A DNA stretch of 64,000 nt from contig DCDG01000048.1 in the NCBI GenBank assembly GCA_002316315.1, forward strand, positions 51,433 to 115,432, in the 5' to 3' direction. The stretch is from Candidatus Aminicenantes bacterium UBA1061 (GTDB lineage: Bacteria; Acidobacteriota; Aminicenantia; Aminicenantales; Saccharicenantaceae). This document shows positions 8,920-17,329 of this stretch, in pieces. The notes under the pieces are model-generated. The model was not told the origin of the DNA and searched no databases. It saw nothing but the letters and a program-made list of their open reading frames with translations. Position numbers and translations under genes: made by a program. Within the stretch, counting starts at the first letter, position 1. Each line of letters begins with the position of its first letter.

Positions 8920-10381
8920 TCTTAACAACTCCTTTTTCGCAAATGGCTTTAAGCTGACCTTTTTGATTATAGATTTCTATTCTGTTCACTGCCCGCAAAG
9001 AATTCAGACTGGCCTGAAAGTCACCACTAATGACGACGAGCGGCTGTCTGGTCAAATACTGGCGGGCTACTTCCTGAACTTTTTCACTGCTAACTATCAG
9101 CAGATTCTCATAATATTTATTCCAGAAATCAGACGGTAGCTGAAAAACAAACTGCAAACCAATTCTTCTCGCCATTTGTTCTGGCAATTGATTCTCAAGT
9201 GGAAAGTTTCCGGCCAGGAAGGCTTTAGCCTTCTCCAGCTCATGCGGATCAATCCTTTCTTCAAGTAAAGAATTCAGCTGAGATAGAATTTCTTTTACCA
9301 CCTGGCCGACTGATTCGGGAGAACTTTTAACCCTGATCCAGAAGAGACCATTATTTTTAAAAAATGACAGGTGGCTGAAAGCATAATAAGCCAGGCCTTT
9401 TGATTCTCTCAGGTTAAGAAAAAGGCGGCTGCTGGGTGACCCGCCCAATAGTTGATTTAAGACCAGAAGAGCATGATAATCGTCACTGCCCGGGGGAGAA
9501 ACTGCATTGCCAATAATTACAGAAACATCAGGCGAGGGCAGATCAAGGAAGGCTACAGTCTCATAATTCAAATTTCTTATCCGGGGGACGGACGGGCGAT
9601 CCAGTGGCCGCGATACCCAACGGCTAAAAGCGCGGCTTATTTTCAGGCTGGCATTATTTAAATTAATGTTTCCATCCAGGACAATGATTGAATTGTTGGG
9701 GCGGATAAAACGCTGATGGAAAGACATGGCATCTTTCTGGCTGATATTACGAATCGAATCTTCATCAATCACGCCAGGATTGTAGCCAGTACCGGCAAAC
9801 ATCCTGGTCAGAAAAAAATCATACCCGGACTTTTCCGGGTCTTTCTTACGAGCTACCTGCTGATAATAAAAACCTCTTTTAACTGCGGCCAGCTCCAGAG
9901 AAGAAAAAGCTGGCTCATAAAACAAAGAACCAATTAAACGGAGAGAAGCCTCCAGGTTTTCTTCCAGGAAAGAAAAGGAATAAAGGATGTAATCCGCCCT
10001 GACCTCAATACTCCCGGTGAGGCCGAGGCTTTCCATTTGCTCTTCTATAGCTGATGAACTGAGGGATAGAGTCCCTTTCAGTAACATTTCAGCCGTAACG
10101 GTGGCCAGGCCAGGGAGCTGGCGAGGAGAATCATTTTCGCCTGCCTGCACAATAACAAGTAGATTGAATAAGGGACGGTTAGACCTGCTTATAGTTACCA
10201 CTCTTAATCCACTGGTCAGGAGGCCGGATTCGATGGGGGGAACTTTCATCGGGTTTAAGGGGTCGGGGTAGGGGGGATTACGCCGAAAGCGCTCCTGAGA
10301 CTGTAGATTCAAAAGGCAAAAGACCAGCAACAATAAGCCTGTCAGGCAATATTTGAATCTAAAGCTTCCTGCCAGCTTCAT
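8906..10381 (-). CDS. M16 family protein, second of tandem pair, catalytic motif absent
   Basis: Exported 491-residue insulinase-fold protein. A signal peptide covers about 1-28, followed by an M16 N-terminal half (to ~230) and C-terminal half. Where active members carry HxxEH this protein has T94-V-T-A97-E98 (context GLATVTAEML), so it cannot bind zinc in the usual way. Later landmarks remain (FIRPNNSIIVLDGNI, GGSPSSRLFLNLRESKGLAYY). Such non-catalytic chains normally pair with an active M16 subunit. The upstream partner, four bases away, is also degenerate. Its 3' end overlaps the ftcD start. Likely periplasmic. Confidence 0.85.
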   Translation of the reverse strand: MKLAGSFRFKYCLTGLLLLVFCLLNLQSQERFRRNPPYPDPLNPMKVPPIESGLLTSGLRVVTISRSNRPLFNLLVIVQAGENDSPRQLPGLATVTAEMLLKGTLSLSSSAIEEQMESLGLTGSIEVRADYILYSFSFLEENLEASLRLIGSLFYEPAFSSLELAAVKRGFYYQQVARKKDPEKSGYDFFLTRMFAGTGYNPGVIDEDSIRNISQKDAMSFHQRFIRPNNSIIVLDGNINLNNASLKISRAFSRWVSRPLDRPSVPRIRNLNYETVAFLDLPSPDVSVIIGNAVSPPGSDDYHALLVLNQLLGGSPSSRLFLNLRESKGLAYYAFSHLSFFKNNGLFWIRVKSSPESVGQVVKEILSQLNSLLEERIDPHELEKAKAFLAGNFPLENQLPEQMARRIGLQFVFQLPSDFWNKYYENLLIVSSEKVQEVARQYLTRQPLVVISGDFQASLNSLRAVNRIEIYNQKGQLKAICEKGVVKNENR

Positions 10382-10385
10382 CGAA

Positions 10386-11750
10386 TCACCTGGGCAGAAT
10401 AGTCACAAAACAATATTTTGCCTCCTGCAGGTATTTTCTGGCCATGGCCAGAATAGAATAAGGGGTTATCTTATCAATTGTGGCCAGCTCTTCATTTAGA
10501 TCAGGGAGCTGGCCCCTGTCGAAATAAAATTCTGATAGAGTTAGAGCTCGCGCCAGGTTGGTTGTGGTCAACTGACTCAAGAAATCGTAACGGTATTTGT
10601 TTTTGGCTTTGAGTAGCTCACGCTCCGAAACCAGTTCCAGTTTAAACTTATTTAACTCGTCACTGATCATTTTTTTAGATCGATTAATCATAATCTGATT
10701 ATTAGCCAGAAGAAAGATTTTAAGAGAGATGAATCCTCGCCGGGCTTCCAGGTTGCCACTCAAATAAAGAGCTGTTCTTTCCCGACTGACTAGGAGTTTA
10801 TACAGCCGACTTGACTTTCCATTAATCAGCAGATATTCAAACAGCCTGATTAGCGGCCGTTCTGCAGGAAGGGGATTATCCAGCCTTAAGCCAAACTCCA
10901 GAGCAGGAGTCGAAACCATGGGGTCAACAATAGTTTGATCTCTCGAAGAAATAACAGAGCTAAAGTCTGCTTCAGGATATAAAGGAGCTTCTGCTCCTCT
11001 GGGGATAGTCTCAAAATATTTCGTCACCAGTTCTCTGGCTTTTTGAGCTTTTATATCACCACTGATACAGATGACGGCATTGTTAGGTACATAATAGCGG
11101 TGATAAAAAGCCAAGACATCACCAACGGTAATACTGTTAATGCTTTCCTTAGTCCCGAGAGGTGAATGCCCGTAGCTGAAATCTGGAAACAAGATCTGAT
11201 CCATCAGAAAAAAATAGCGGGCATATGGCTCCTGCAGATTTCTTTCCTGTTCATTAGCCAGCATGAGTTCCTTAATTCTGGCCACCTTAGCTTCGTTAAC
11301 TTCAAGAGAATTCATTCGATCTGATTCCAGCCAGAGAACCAGACTTAATTGGTTGGAAGGAACCGTCTCGTAAAAAAAGGTTTTATCAAAGGTAGTTGAG
11401 GCATTAAGTTCACCACCGGTATTCTGGATATACATTAAATGCTGCATCGGGCCAACATTCTGCGAACCCTGAAACATCAAATATTGCATCATAAAAGCCA
11501 GTCCGCCTTTGTTTTCCGGGTCATTAACTGATCCGACTGAATAGCTCACCACCACCGAGACCAGAGGTAAAGAGGAATCTTCGCAGACGATAACTTCTAA
11601 TCCATTTCTCAGTTTAAATTGACTTAGTGGATAGGGAAAACCAGGAAGCTGTGCTTCAGCCGGCCCAGCCCACAGCCCAAAAAGCAAAAATAGCAAGGGG
11701 GTAGCAGCTGGCCAGAAGATATTTTTTCGCTTTACCTTAAAAACAATCAT
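10386..11750 (-). CDS. M16 family protein, first of tandem pair, HxxEH replaced
   Basis: Exported 454-residue insulinase-fold protein with a signal peptide (hydrophobic core 12-29, cleavage near AEA) and both M16 halves. The expected HxxEH reads F86-M-M-Q89-Y90 (context GLAFMMQYLMF), losing both histidines and the general-base glutamate, although surrounding family residues persist (GGELNASTTFDKT, YGHSPLGT, YVPNNAVICISGD). In typical pairs this first chain is the catalytic one. Here neither chain is, so the pair may bind peptides or serve as a chaperone or scaffold. The codons at 11493-11495 were checked and do encode Phe. Confidence 0.86.
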   Translation of the reverse strand: MIVFKVKRKNIFWPAATPLLFLLFGLWAGPAEAQLPGFPYPLSQFKLRNGLEVIVCEDSSLPLVSVVVSYSVGSVNDPENKGGLAFMMQYLMFQGSQNVGPMQHLMYIQNTGGELNASTTFDKTFFYETVPSNQLSLVLWLESDRMNSLEVNEAKVARIKELMLANEQERNLQEPYARYFFLMDQILFPDFSYGHSPLGTKESINSITVGDVLAFYHRYYVPNNAVICISGDIKAQKARELVTKYFETIPRGAEAPLYPEADFSSVISSRDQTIVDPMVSTPALEFGLRLDNPLPAERPLIRLFEYLLINGKSSRLYKLLVSRERTALYLSGNLEARRGFISLKIFLLANNQIMINRSKKMISDELNKFKLELVSERELLKAKNKYRYDFLSQLTTTNLARALTLSEFYFDRGQLPDLNEELATIDKITPYSILAMARKYLQEAKYCFVTILPR

Positions 11751-11881
11751 GATTAAAATAACAGGTAAAAAATATCATAAAAAGCCAGAAAATAAAACCG
11801 CACTTATTGCAATTGAAAGTTATTTATGTTAAAAGATCGAATCAATCAGATTATAGCTAATGCTTGTAAAGGAGGTAATTG

Positions 11882-13057
11882 ATGGCAAAAAATGGTAAAT
11901 ATTTTTTTACCTCTGAATCCGTAACCGAAGGTCATCCAGATAAAATATGCGATCAGATTTCTGATGCTGTTCTGGATAATTTGATTGCCCAGGATCCTAA
12001 AAGCCGGGTAGCTTGTGAGGCTTTGGCCACTACCGGCCTTGTTCTGATTGCTGGGGAGATTACTACTGCTGGTTATTGCGATTTTCAGAAACTCGTCAGA
12101 GAAACAGTCAAAGAAATTGGTTACACCAAAGCTGATTATGGCTTCGACTATAAAACTTGCTGTGTTCTTTCCTCTATCCATGAGCAATCACCTGATATAG
12201 CTCTTGGAGTAGATGAGAAGCCTGGCCACGAACAAGGGGCAGGGGATCAGGGCCTGATGTTTGGCTATAGCTGCCAGGAAACGGAAGAACTAATGCCTTT
12301 GCCTATTATTCTGTCTCACAAACTGGCCAGGCGACTGAGTGACGTCAGAAAAGAAAAAATACTTTCCTATCTCCGGCCCGATGGCAAAACGCAGGTGACA
12401 GTTGAATATGAAGGCCCGAAGCCAGTCAGGGTTGATTCGATAGTGATAGCTGCCCAGCATAATGCTTCGATAGATATGGAAGAATTGAGAGAAGATATTA
12501 AAAGAGAAGTAATTAAAAAGGTCGTTCCACCTAACCTCCTGGATAAGGACGCCTGGAAAAAAGTTTACATCAATGGCACCGGGCGATTTGAAATTGGCGG
12601 TCCGCTGGCCGATACAGGTATGACCGGACGCAAAATTATAGTTGACACCTATGGAGGTTTTTTCAGCCATGGTGGGGGATCGTTTTCCGGTAAAGATCCC
12701 AGCAAAGTTGACCGTTCAGGTTCTTATATGGCCAGATATATAGCTAAAAATATTGTAGCGGCTGGTCTGGCTGATCGGGTTGGCGTTCAGATGGCTTATG
12801 CCATCGGGATCGCTGAGCCAGTTTCAATTATGGTTGATACTTTCGGCACTGGCCGGGTTAAAGAAGAGCTGATCGAAGAATTAATCAGGGCTCATTTCAA
12901 GATGACTCCGAAAGGCATGATTGAACAGCTTGATTTACTCCGGCCGATCTACCAGAAAACTGCCTGTTATGGCCATTTTGGGCGGGAAGAACCCGAGTTT
13001 GCCTGGGAAAGAACTGACAAGGCTGACATTTTAAGGAGAGAGGCCGGGTTAAAATAG
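11882..13057 (+). CDS. metK: S-adenosylmethionine synthetase
   Basis: 391-residue enzyme making SAM from methionine and ATP. Conserved segments: FTSESVTEGHPDK, the ATP-site GAGDQGLMFGYS, GGPLADTGMTGRKI, and the glycine-rich GGGSFSGKDPSKVDRS. An in-frame TTG three bases upstream is rejected; AAAGGAGG at 11868-11875 lies six bases before the ATG at 11882. The 130-base leader holds no recognisable SAM riboswitch. It is followed after 37 bases by ahcY, so SAM production and SAH removal are coupled in one operon. Confidence 0.97.
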   Translation: MAKNGKYFFTSESVTEGHPDKICDQISDAVLDNLIAQDPKSRVACEALATTGLVLIAGEITTAGYCDFQKLVRETVKEIGYTKADYGFDYKTCCVLSSIHEQSPDIALGVDEKPGHEQGAGDQGLMFGYSCQETEELMPLPIILSHKLARRLSDVRKEKILSYLRPDGKTQVTVEYEGPKPVRVDSIVIAAQHNASIDMEELREDIKREVIKKVVPPNLLDKDAWKKVYINGTGRFEIGGPLADTGMTGRKIIVDTYGGFFSHGGGSFSGKDPSKVDRSGSYMARYIAKNIVAAGLADRVGVQMAYAIGIAEPVSIMVDTFGTGRVKEELIEELIRAHFKMTPKGMIEQLDLLRPIYQKTACYGHFGREEPEFAWERTDKADILRREAGLK

Positions 13058-13094
13058 CTTTTTTAAGATTTGTTTGATGGCAAGGAGAGGGGTT

Positions 13095-14351
13095 ATGGAC
13101 TATGATGTCAAGGATTTGTCTCTGGCTGAGTCTGGAAGATTAAGGATCGAATGGGCAGGAAAATCAATGCCTGTTCTAAATAAGCTCAGGGAGAGATTTA
13201 ATAAAGACAAGCCTCTTAAAAACCTGAGGATTTCTGCCTGCCTTCATGTAACTTCTGAGACAGCCAATCTGATGGCTACCCTTAAGTCTGGTGGAGCTAA
13301 TCTCCGGCTGGCTGCTTCCAATCCGCTGAGCACCCAGGATGAAGTGGCTGCAGCCCTTGTTAAATATGAAAAAATCCCTGTCTTCGCCATCAAGGGGGAA
13401 GATAACGAGACATATTATCGCCACCTTGAGCAGGCCCTGGCTCACCAGCCTCAGCTCACTATGGATGATGGCGCTGATCTGGTCACTACCATTCATGAAA
13501 AAGACCGGGATTTAATCAAAAATATACTGGGCGGCACAGAAGAAACAACTACCGGGGTAATTCGCCTGAGAAGCATGGCCAGAGCCGGCGTCCTGGCCTA
13601 TCCTATAATTGCGGTTAATGATGCCATGACCAAGCATCTTTTTGATAACCGTTATGGGACTGGTCAGAGCTCAATTGATGGCATTCTGCGGGCCACCAAT
13701 ATATTACTGGCCGGGTTGACGGTGGTGATCTGTGGTTATGGCTGGTGTGGAAGAGGTGTGGCCAGCCGAGCTAAAGGGGCCGGAGCCAGAGTGACCATCT
13801 GTGAAGTTGACCATCTGCGGGCCCTCGAAGCTCTAATGGACGGTTATCAGGTCAAAACTTTGAGGGAAGCCGTAGTCGAAGGAGATGTGTTTATTACCGC
13901 TACTGGCAATAAAAATGTCATCAGGCTGGAGCACTTCAAAAGAATGAAAAGTGGCGCGCTTATCGCTAATGCCGGTCACTTTAATGTTGAAATTGATTTA
14001 ACTGCTCTGGATAAAATCGCACTCAAACGGAGGAAAATCAGACAGTATGTTGAAGAATACCAGTTGTCTGACGGGCGGTGCCTGTATGTCTTGGCTGAGG
14101 GACGCTTAATCAATCTGGCCGCCGCCGAAGGACATCCGGCTATGGTCATGGATATGAGTTTTGCCAATCAGGCTTTAAGTGTTTTATATCTTAGAAAAAA
14201 CAGTTCAAAACTTGAAAAGAAAGTCTATTCTGTACCTGAAAATCTAGATAAAGAGATTGCCAGATTGAAACTCGATTCGATGGGGATCAAAATTGACCGT
14301 TTAACACCGGAACAGCAAAAATATTTGCTCGAGTGGAAAGAAGGTACCTGA
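13095..14351 (+). CDS. ahcY: Adenosylhomocysteinase (SAH hydrolase)
   Basis: 418-residue NAD-dependent enzyme splitting S-adenosylhomocysteine into adenosine and homocysteine. Motifs: LHVTSETANL, TMDDGADL, EETTTGVIRL, NDAMTKHLFDNRYGTGQS with the catalytic Lys/Asp, NAD fold GYGWCGRG, and C-terminal AAAEGHPAMVMDMSF. It is the short type common in archaea and thermophiles, lacking the ~40-residue insert of many bacterial and animal enzymes. A longer reading from 13074 is rejected: AAGGAG at 13082-13087 falls seven bases before the ATG at 13095, and homologues start MDYDVKD. Cotranscribed with metK. Confidence 0.96.
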   Translation: MDYDVKDLSLAESGRLRIEWAGKSMPVLNKLRERFNKDKPLKNLRISACLHVTSETANLMATLKSGGANLRLAASNPLSTQDEVAAALVKYEKIPVFAIKGEDNETYYRHLEQALAHQPQLTMDDGADLVTTIHEKDRDLIKNILGGTEETTTGVIRLRSMARAGVLAYPIIAVNDAMTKHLFDNRYGTGQSSIDGILRATNILLAGLTVVICGYGWCGRGVASRAKGAGARVTICEVDHLRALEALMDGYQVKTLREAVVEGDVFITATGNKNVIRLEHFKRMKSGALIANAGHFNVEIDLTALDKIALKRRKIRQYVEEYQLSDGRCLYVLAEGRLINLAAAEGHPAMVMDMSFANQALSVLYLRKNSSKLEKKVYSVPENLDKEIARLKLDSMGIKIDRLTPEQQKYLLEWKEGT

Positions 14352-14369
14352 TCACCAAATTCAATTCAT

Positions 14370-15152
14370 CTAATCCTTAACCAGTGTTTTTAATTGCTCG
14401 AGATAACTCCTAACCTCGTCGCGATCTGCCTGATTTACCAGCCTTGGCAATAACTTTTCAAAATTTTCTTTTGAATGCAAGTAGCGGCCATTATCAAATT
14501 GAATTTTAGCCAGATTAAATAAAAAACCGGAGTCGTCAGGCACAATCTTGACAGCTTGAGCAAAGGCATTTTCTGCTTCTTCCGGATCACCCATTTTTTC
14601 GAGAATTAAACCGCGCAGATTATGAGCCATGCCAAACCTGAACTTGATCTGAAGAGCTTTTTGAACGTGGTCATAAGCTTCTTCCAGTCTATCCTGAACA
14701 AAATAAAGACGGGCTAAATTATAATAAGGCAGCTCCCGAGATGTATAGGCCGGATCAAGCAATGCCTGCCTGTATTCTGTTTCAGCTTTATCATATTGTT
14801 TGAGTTCAAAATAAATTGTCCCCAGGTTATTACGGGCTTCGGTAAATTGAGGGTTGATGGCCAGAGCCTTGATAAAAGCCTGAAGAGATGCTTCAAAATT
14901 TGTTTTCATAGACTGAGCCAATCCGAGGGCATTCCAGGCCAGATAATTATTGGCATTAAGTGACAAGCTTCGGTTAAAACACTTAATAGCCTCATCGACG
15001 TTATTATTATTTAGGTAAAATAGGCCCAGATTATACTGATATTGAGGATCTTTGTCCTGCTTAGCAGTTGACTGACTCTGACTTGACGCACAGCCAGTAA
15101 TAAACAATACTAAACAGATGATTATAAGCAATGAAAATTTGTTCCGCCTCAT
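14370..15152 (-). CDS. TPR-repeat lipoprotein
   Basis: 260-residue predicted lipoprotein. A basic start and hydrophobic stretch end in the lipobox FITGC (Cys near 21), followed by about five tetratricopeptide repeats from ~38 to 240 (for example YNLGLFYLNNNNVDEAIKCF, NNLGTIYFELKQYDKAE). Architecture resembles PilF/PilW-type pilotins and NlpI, but no pilus genes are nearby, so the partner is unknown. GGAGG seven bases before the ATG supports the start. Last gene of the asnS-led run, 32 bases after gpsA. Confidence 0.85.
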   Translation of the reverse strand: MRRNKFSLLIIICLVLFITGCASSQSQSTAKQDKDPQYQYNLGLFYLNNNNVDEAIKCFNRSLSLNANNYLAWNALGLAQSMKTNFEASLQAFIKALAINPQFTEARNNLGTIYFELKQYDKAETEYRQALLDPAYTSRELPYYNLARLYFVQDRLEEAYDHVQKALQIKFRFGMAHNLRGLILEKMGDPEEAENAFAQAVKIVPDDSGFLFNLAKIQFDNGRYLHSKENFEKLLPRLVNQADRDEVRSYLEQLKTLVKD

Positions 15153-15184
15153 TTTTCACCCTCCTGTCATTATTATAATTCAAA

Positions 15185-16189
15185 CTATATCTTTTCTTCT
15201 TTCAGGCTTCTGGACATAAGTTCTGCCAGTGCCTTATGGGCAGGCTTGCCCAAATAAAGGACTTCGTAAACCTGCCGGCAGATAGGCATCTCTATTTTTT
15301 TCTGATGGGCCAGTTTGTTAACAATCAGCGTATTCCTGACACCCTCGGCTACCATCTTCATTTCCCCCAGAATGGTTTTTAGCGATTTCCCTCGGCCGAG
15401 TTCCCGGCCGACATGATAATTGCGGCTCATATCACTGGTACAGGTTAGAACCAGATCACCCAGCCCAGCCAGTCCTGAAAAAGTCTCACGATTAGCGCCC
15501 AGGGTCAGACCCAGCCGGGTAATCTCTACCAAACCTCGAGTAATCAGAGAAGCCCGGGAGTTATTACCATAGCCGAGACCTTCAGATATACCGGAGGCAA
15601 TGGCTACGACGTTTTTTATAGTCCCGCTCAGCTCAACTCCAATGACATCCGTTGATGTATATAATCTGAGCTGCAGGCTGGAAATGGTTTCTTGAATTTC
15701 ACGAGCCAGATTTAGATCAGAGCTGGCCACAACTAGAGCTGTCGGCTGACCGGCTGCCACTTCCCGGGCAAAACTCGGTCCGGACAGAACAGCTATCCGG
15801 TTTTTTTTGCTCACCTCGAAAACTTCCCCCATCACTTCGGTCATTCTTTTTAAGCTTTTTTGTTCCAGACCTTTAGTCAGGCTGACCATAATCTGACCAT
15901 CATTCAAATGCTCGGCCAGCCGGCTATAAATCAGACGGCAGTATTGGGAGGGCACGGCGATAAAAACTAAATCAGTTCCTTCAACTGTTTCTCCAAGAAC
16001 CCGGTGAAAGCTGACAGTCGAAGGGAAGACGAATCCAGGCAAAAAAGTCCGGTTCTCCCGGGTCTCAACAAGGTCCGCGTAAACTTCCTCTTCACGAACC
16101 CAAAGTTTGGTAAGAAAGCCAAGACGCCCTAAATAATAAGAAAAAGCCGAACCCCAGCTGCCAGCTCCAATGACACTCATCTTAACCAT
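15185..16189 (-). CDS. gpsA: Glycerol-3-phosphate dehydrogenase (NAD(P)+)
   Basis: 334-residue enzyme reducing dihydroxyacetone phosphate to sn-glycerol-3-phosphate for phospholipid synthesis. The Rossmann motif GAGSWGSAF lies near 8-16. Catalytic and substrate segments include SGPSFAREVAAGQPTA, the lysine in GTIKNVVAIASG, and AGLGDLVLTCTSD-SRN. The ATG at 16189 overlaps the plsY stop by eight bases and has GGAG seven bases upstream. Pairing with plsY places product and user of G3P in one operon. Confidence 0.96.
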   Translation of the reverse strand: MVKMSVIGAGSWGSAFSYYLGRLGFLTKLWVREEEVYADLVETRENRTFLPGFVFPSTVSFHRVLGETVEGTDLVFIAVPSQYCRLIYSRLAEHLNDGQIMVSLTKGLEQKSLKRMTEVMGEVFEVSKKNRIAVLSGPSFAREVAAGQPTALVVASSDLNLAREIQETISSLQLRLYTSTDVIGVELSGTIKNVVAIASGISEGLGYGNNSRASLITRGLVEITRLGLTLGANRETFSGLAGLGDLVLTCTSDMSRNYHVGRELGRGKSLKTILGEMKMVAEGVRNTLIVNKLAHQKKIEMPICRQVYEVLYLGKPAHKALAELMSRSLKEEKI

Positions 16190-16775
16190 TTAATTTCTCC
16201 CCGAATTTTCTTTCTCTCCCCGAGAGAAGTCTTTTTATATTATCATGATGACGGCTTAGAACCAGTAAAAAAATCAGAAAAGACGCCACGGCCCCCAGAT
16301 AATTTTTTTCAATGATGGTTAGCAGGGGGGAATAAACCAGCAGTCCGGTCAGGGTGGCTAAAGAAACATAACGGAAAAGGGCTATCATCATGATTATTAT
16401 GATTAGAATTAAGATAAAAGCCAGGGGCGAAAAATACAGAAAACCGCCCAGGGAAGTTGCCACACCTTTTCCCCCTTTGAATTTAATATAAACAGGGTAG
16501 CAATGCCCAGCCACGGCTGCCGCCAGTGCTAACCAGGCTAGACGCTCATCAGCCAGCCAGCTGCTGGCCAAAAAAACCGGGAGAAAGCCTTTTAGCACAT
16601 CAAAAATTAGGACGGGGATGGCTGTTTTCCAGCCACGATAGCGCAAGACGTTAGTTGTCCCGGTCGAGCCGCTACCCACCTGCCTTATATCCTGCCTGGC
16701 CGTCATTTTTACCAAAAGATAGCCCGTAGGCACTGCTCCGAGCAGGTAAGACATAATAATAAAAATTATTTTCAT
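16182..16775 (-). CDS. plsY: Acyl-phosphate:glycerol-3-phosphate acyltransferase
   Basis: Integral membrane enzyme of 197 residues with about five helices, which acylates glycerol-3-phosphate at position 1 using acyl-phosphate. The three PlsY signature loops are seen: SGSTGTTNVLR near 36-46, GHCYPVYIKFKGGKGVATSLGG near 92-113, and the C-terminal SRHHDNIKRLLSGRE. Overlaps thpR by four bases and gpsA by eight, so the three genes are translationally coupled. PlsX is not in the window. Confidence 0.96.
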   Translation of the reverse strand: MKIIFIIMSYLLGAVPTGYLLVKMTARQDIRQVGSGSTGTTNVLRYRGWKTAIPVLIFDVLKGFLPVFLASSWLADERLAWLALAAAVAGHCYPVYIKFKGGKGVATSLGGFLYFSPLAFILILIIIIMMIALFRYVSLATLTGLLVYSPLLTIIEKNYLGAVASFLIFLLVLSRHHDNIKRLLSGRERKFGEKLNG

Positions 16776-17329
16776 GACAGCAAATGACGGCTTAATATGT
16801 GGTATTCTGGCCCTTGCGGGCGAAGAATACTCTGAAAAAAGGTTATTTCCCTGACCATCATTGAGCCCAGCTCCTGCTGGTTGTTTTTTTCCAGTTCACT
16901 GGCTAATTTGTCTTGCTTTTCTGGTCTTTTCACTCTGCCAATAGTCAGGTGAGGGGAGAAGGGCCTGTTTTCTTTAGGAAAGCCCCTTTTTTCGAGCTCG
17001 ATTTCAATCTCTTTTTGTAGAGACAAAAGTCTTTCCCCATTGGTTATGCCAACCCAGACTATTCTGATCCGGTTTGATCCTGGAGGAAAACTGCCTGTTC
17101 CTTTTAACTTCAAGTTAAATGAATTATGACGGCCGGCTACCTCATCAAGTGTTTTTTTGATGTCTTCCATTTCCGATTCTGAGATCTCGCCTAAAAATTT
17201 TAAGGTCAGATGATAGTTTTCCCTGGCAACCCACTTAATATTCTTGCCCAACGGCTTCAAATGATTGACCAGTGTCACCAATTTGTCCTTAATTTCCAGA
17301 GAAAGATCAATAGCAATAAAGGTTCTCAC
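16772..17329 (-). CDS. thpR: RNA 2',3'-cyclic phosphodiesterase (2H family)
   Basis: 185-residue member of the 2H phosphoesterase family, hydrolysing 2',3'-cyclic phosphates on RNA (formerly 2'-5' RNA ligase LigT). Both catalytic H-x-T motifs are present: HLTLKFLG near 41 and HLTIGRVK near 127. The N-terminal MRTFIAIDLS is typical. It starts with GTG at 17329, overlapping the cinA stop in a GTGA arrangement. The neighbourhood rimO-pgpA-cinA-thpR is a familiar bacterial gene order, often followed by recA, which is not here. Confidence 0.92.
   Translation of the reverse strand: MRTFIAIDLSLEIKDKLVTLVNHLKPLGKNIKWVARENYHLTLKFLGEISESEMEDIKKTLDEVAGRHNSFNLKLKGTGSFPPGSNRIRIVWVGITNGERLLSLQKEIEIELEKRGFPKENRPFSPHLTIGRVKRPEKQDKLASELEKNNQQELGSMMVREITFFQSILRPQGPEYHILSRHLLS

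Noticed and set aside
11751..11881. Possible SAM riboswitch upstream of metK
   Set aside because: Only 130 AT-rich bases, without the conserved four-way junction elements of SAM-I or shorter SAM-II/III cores.
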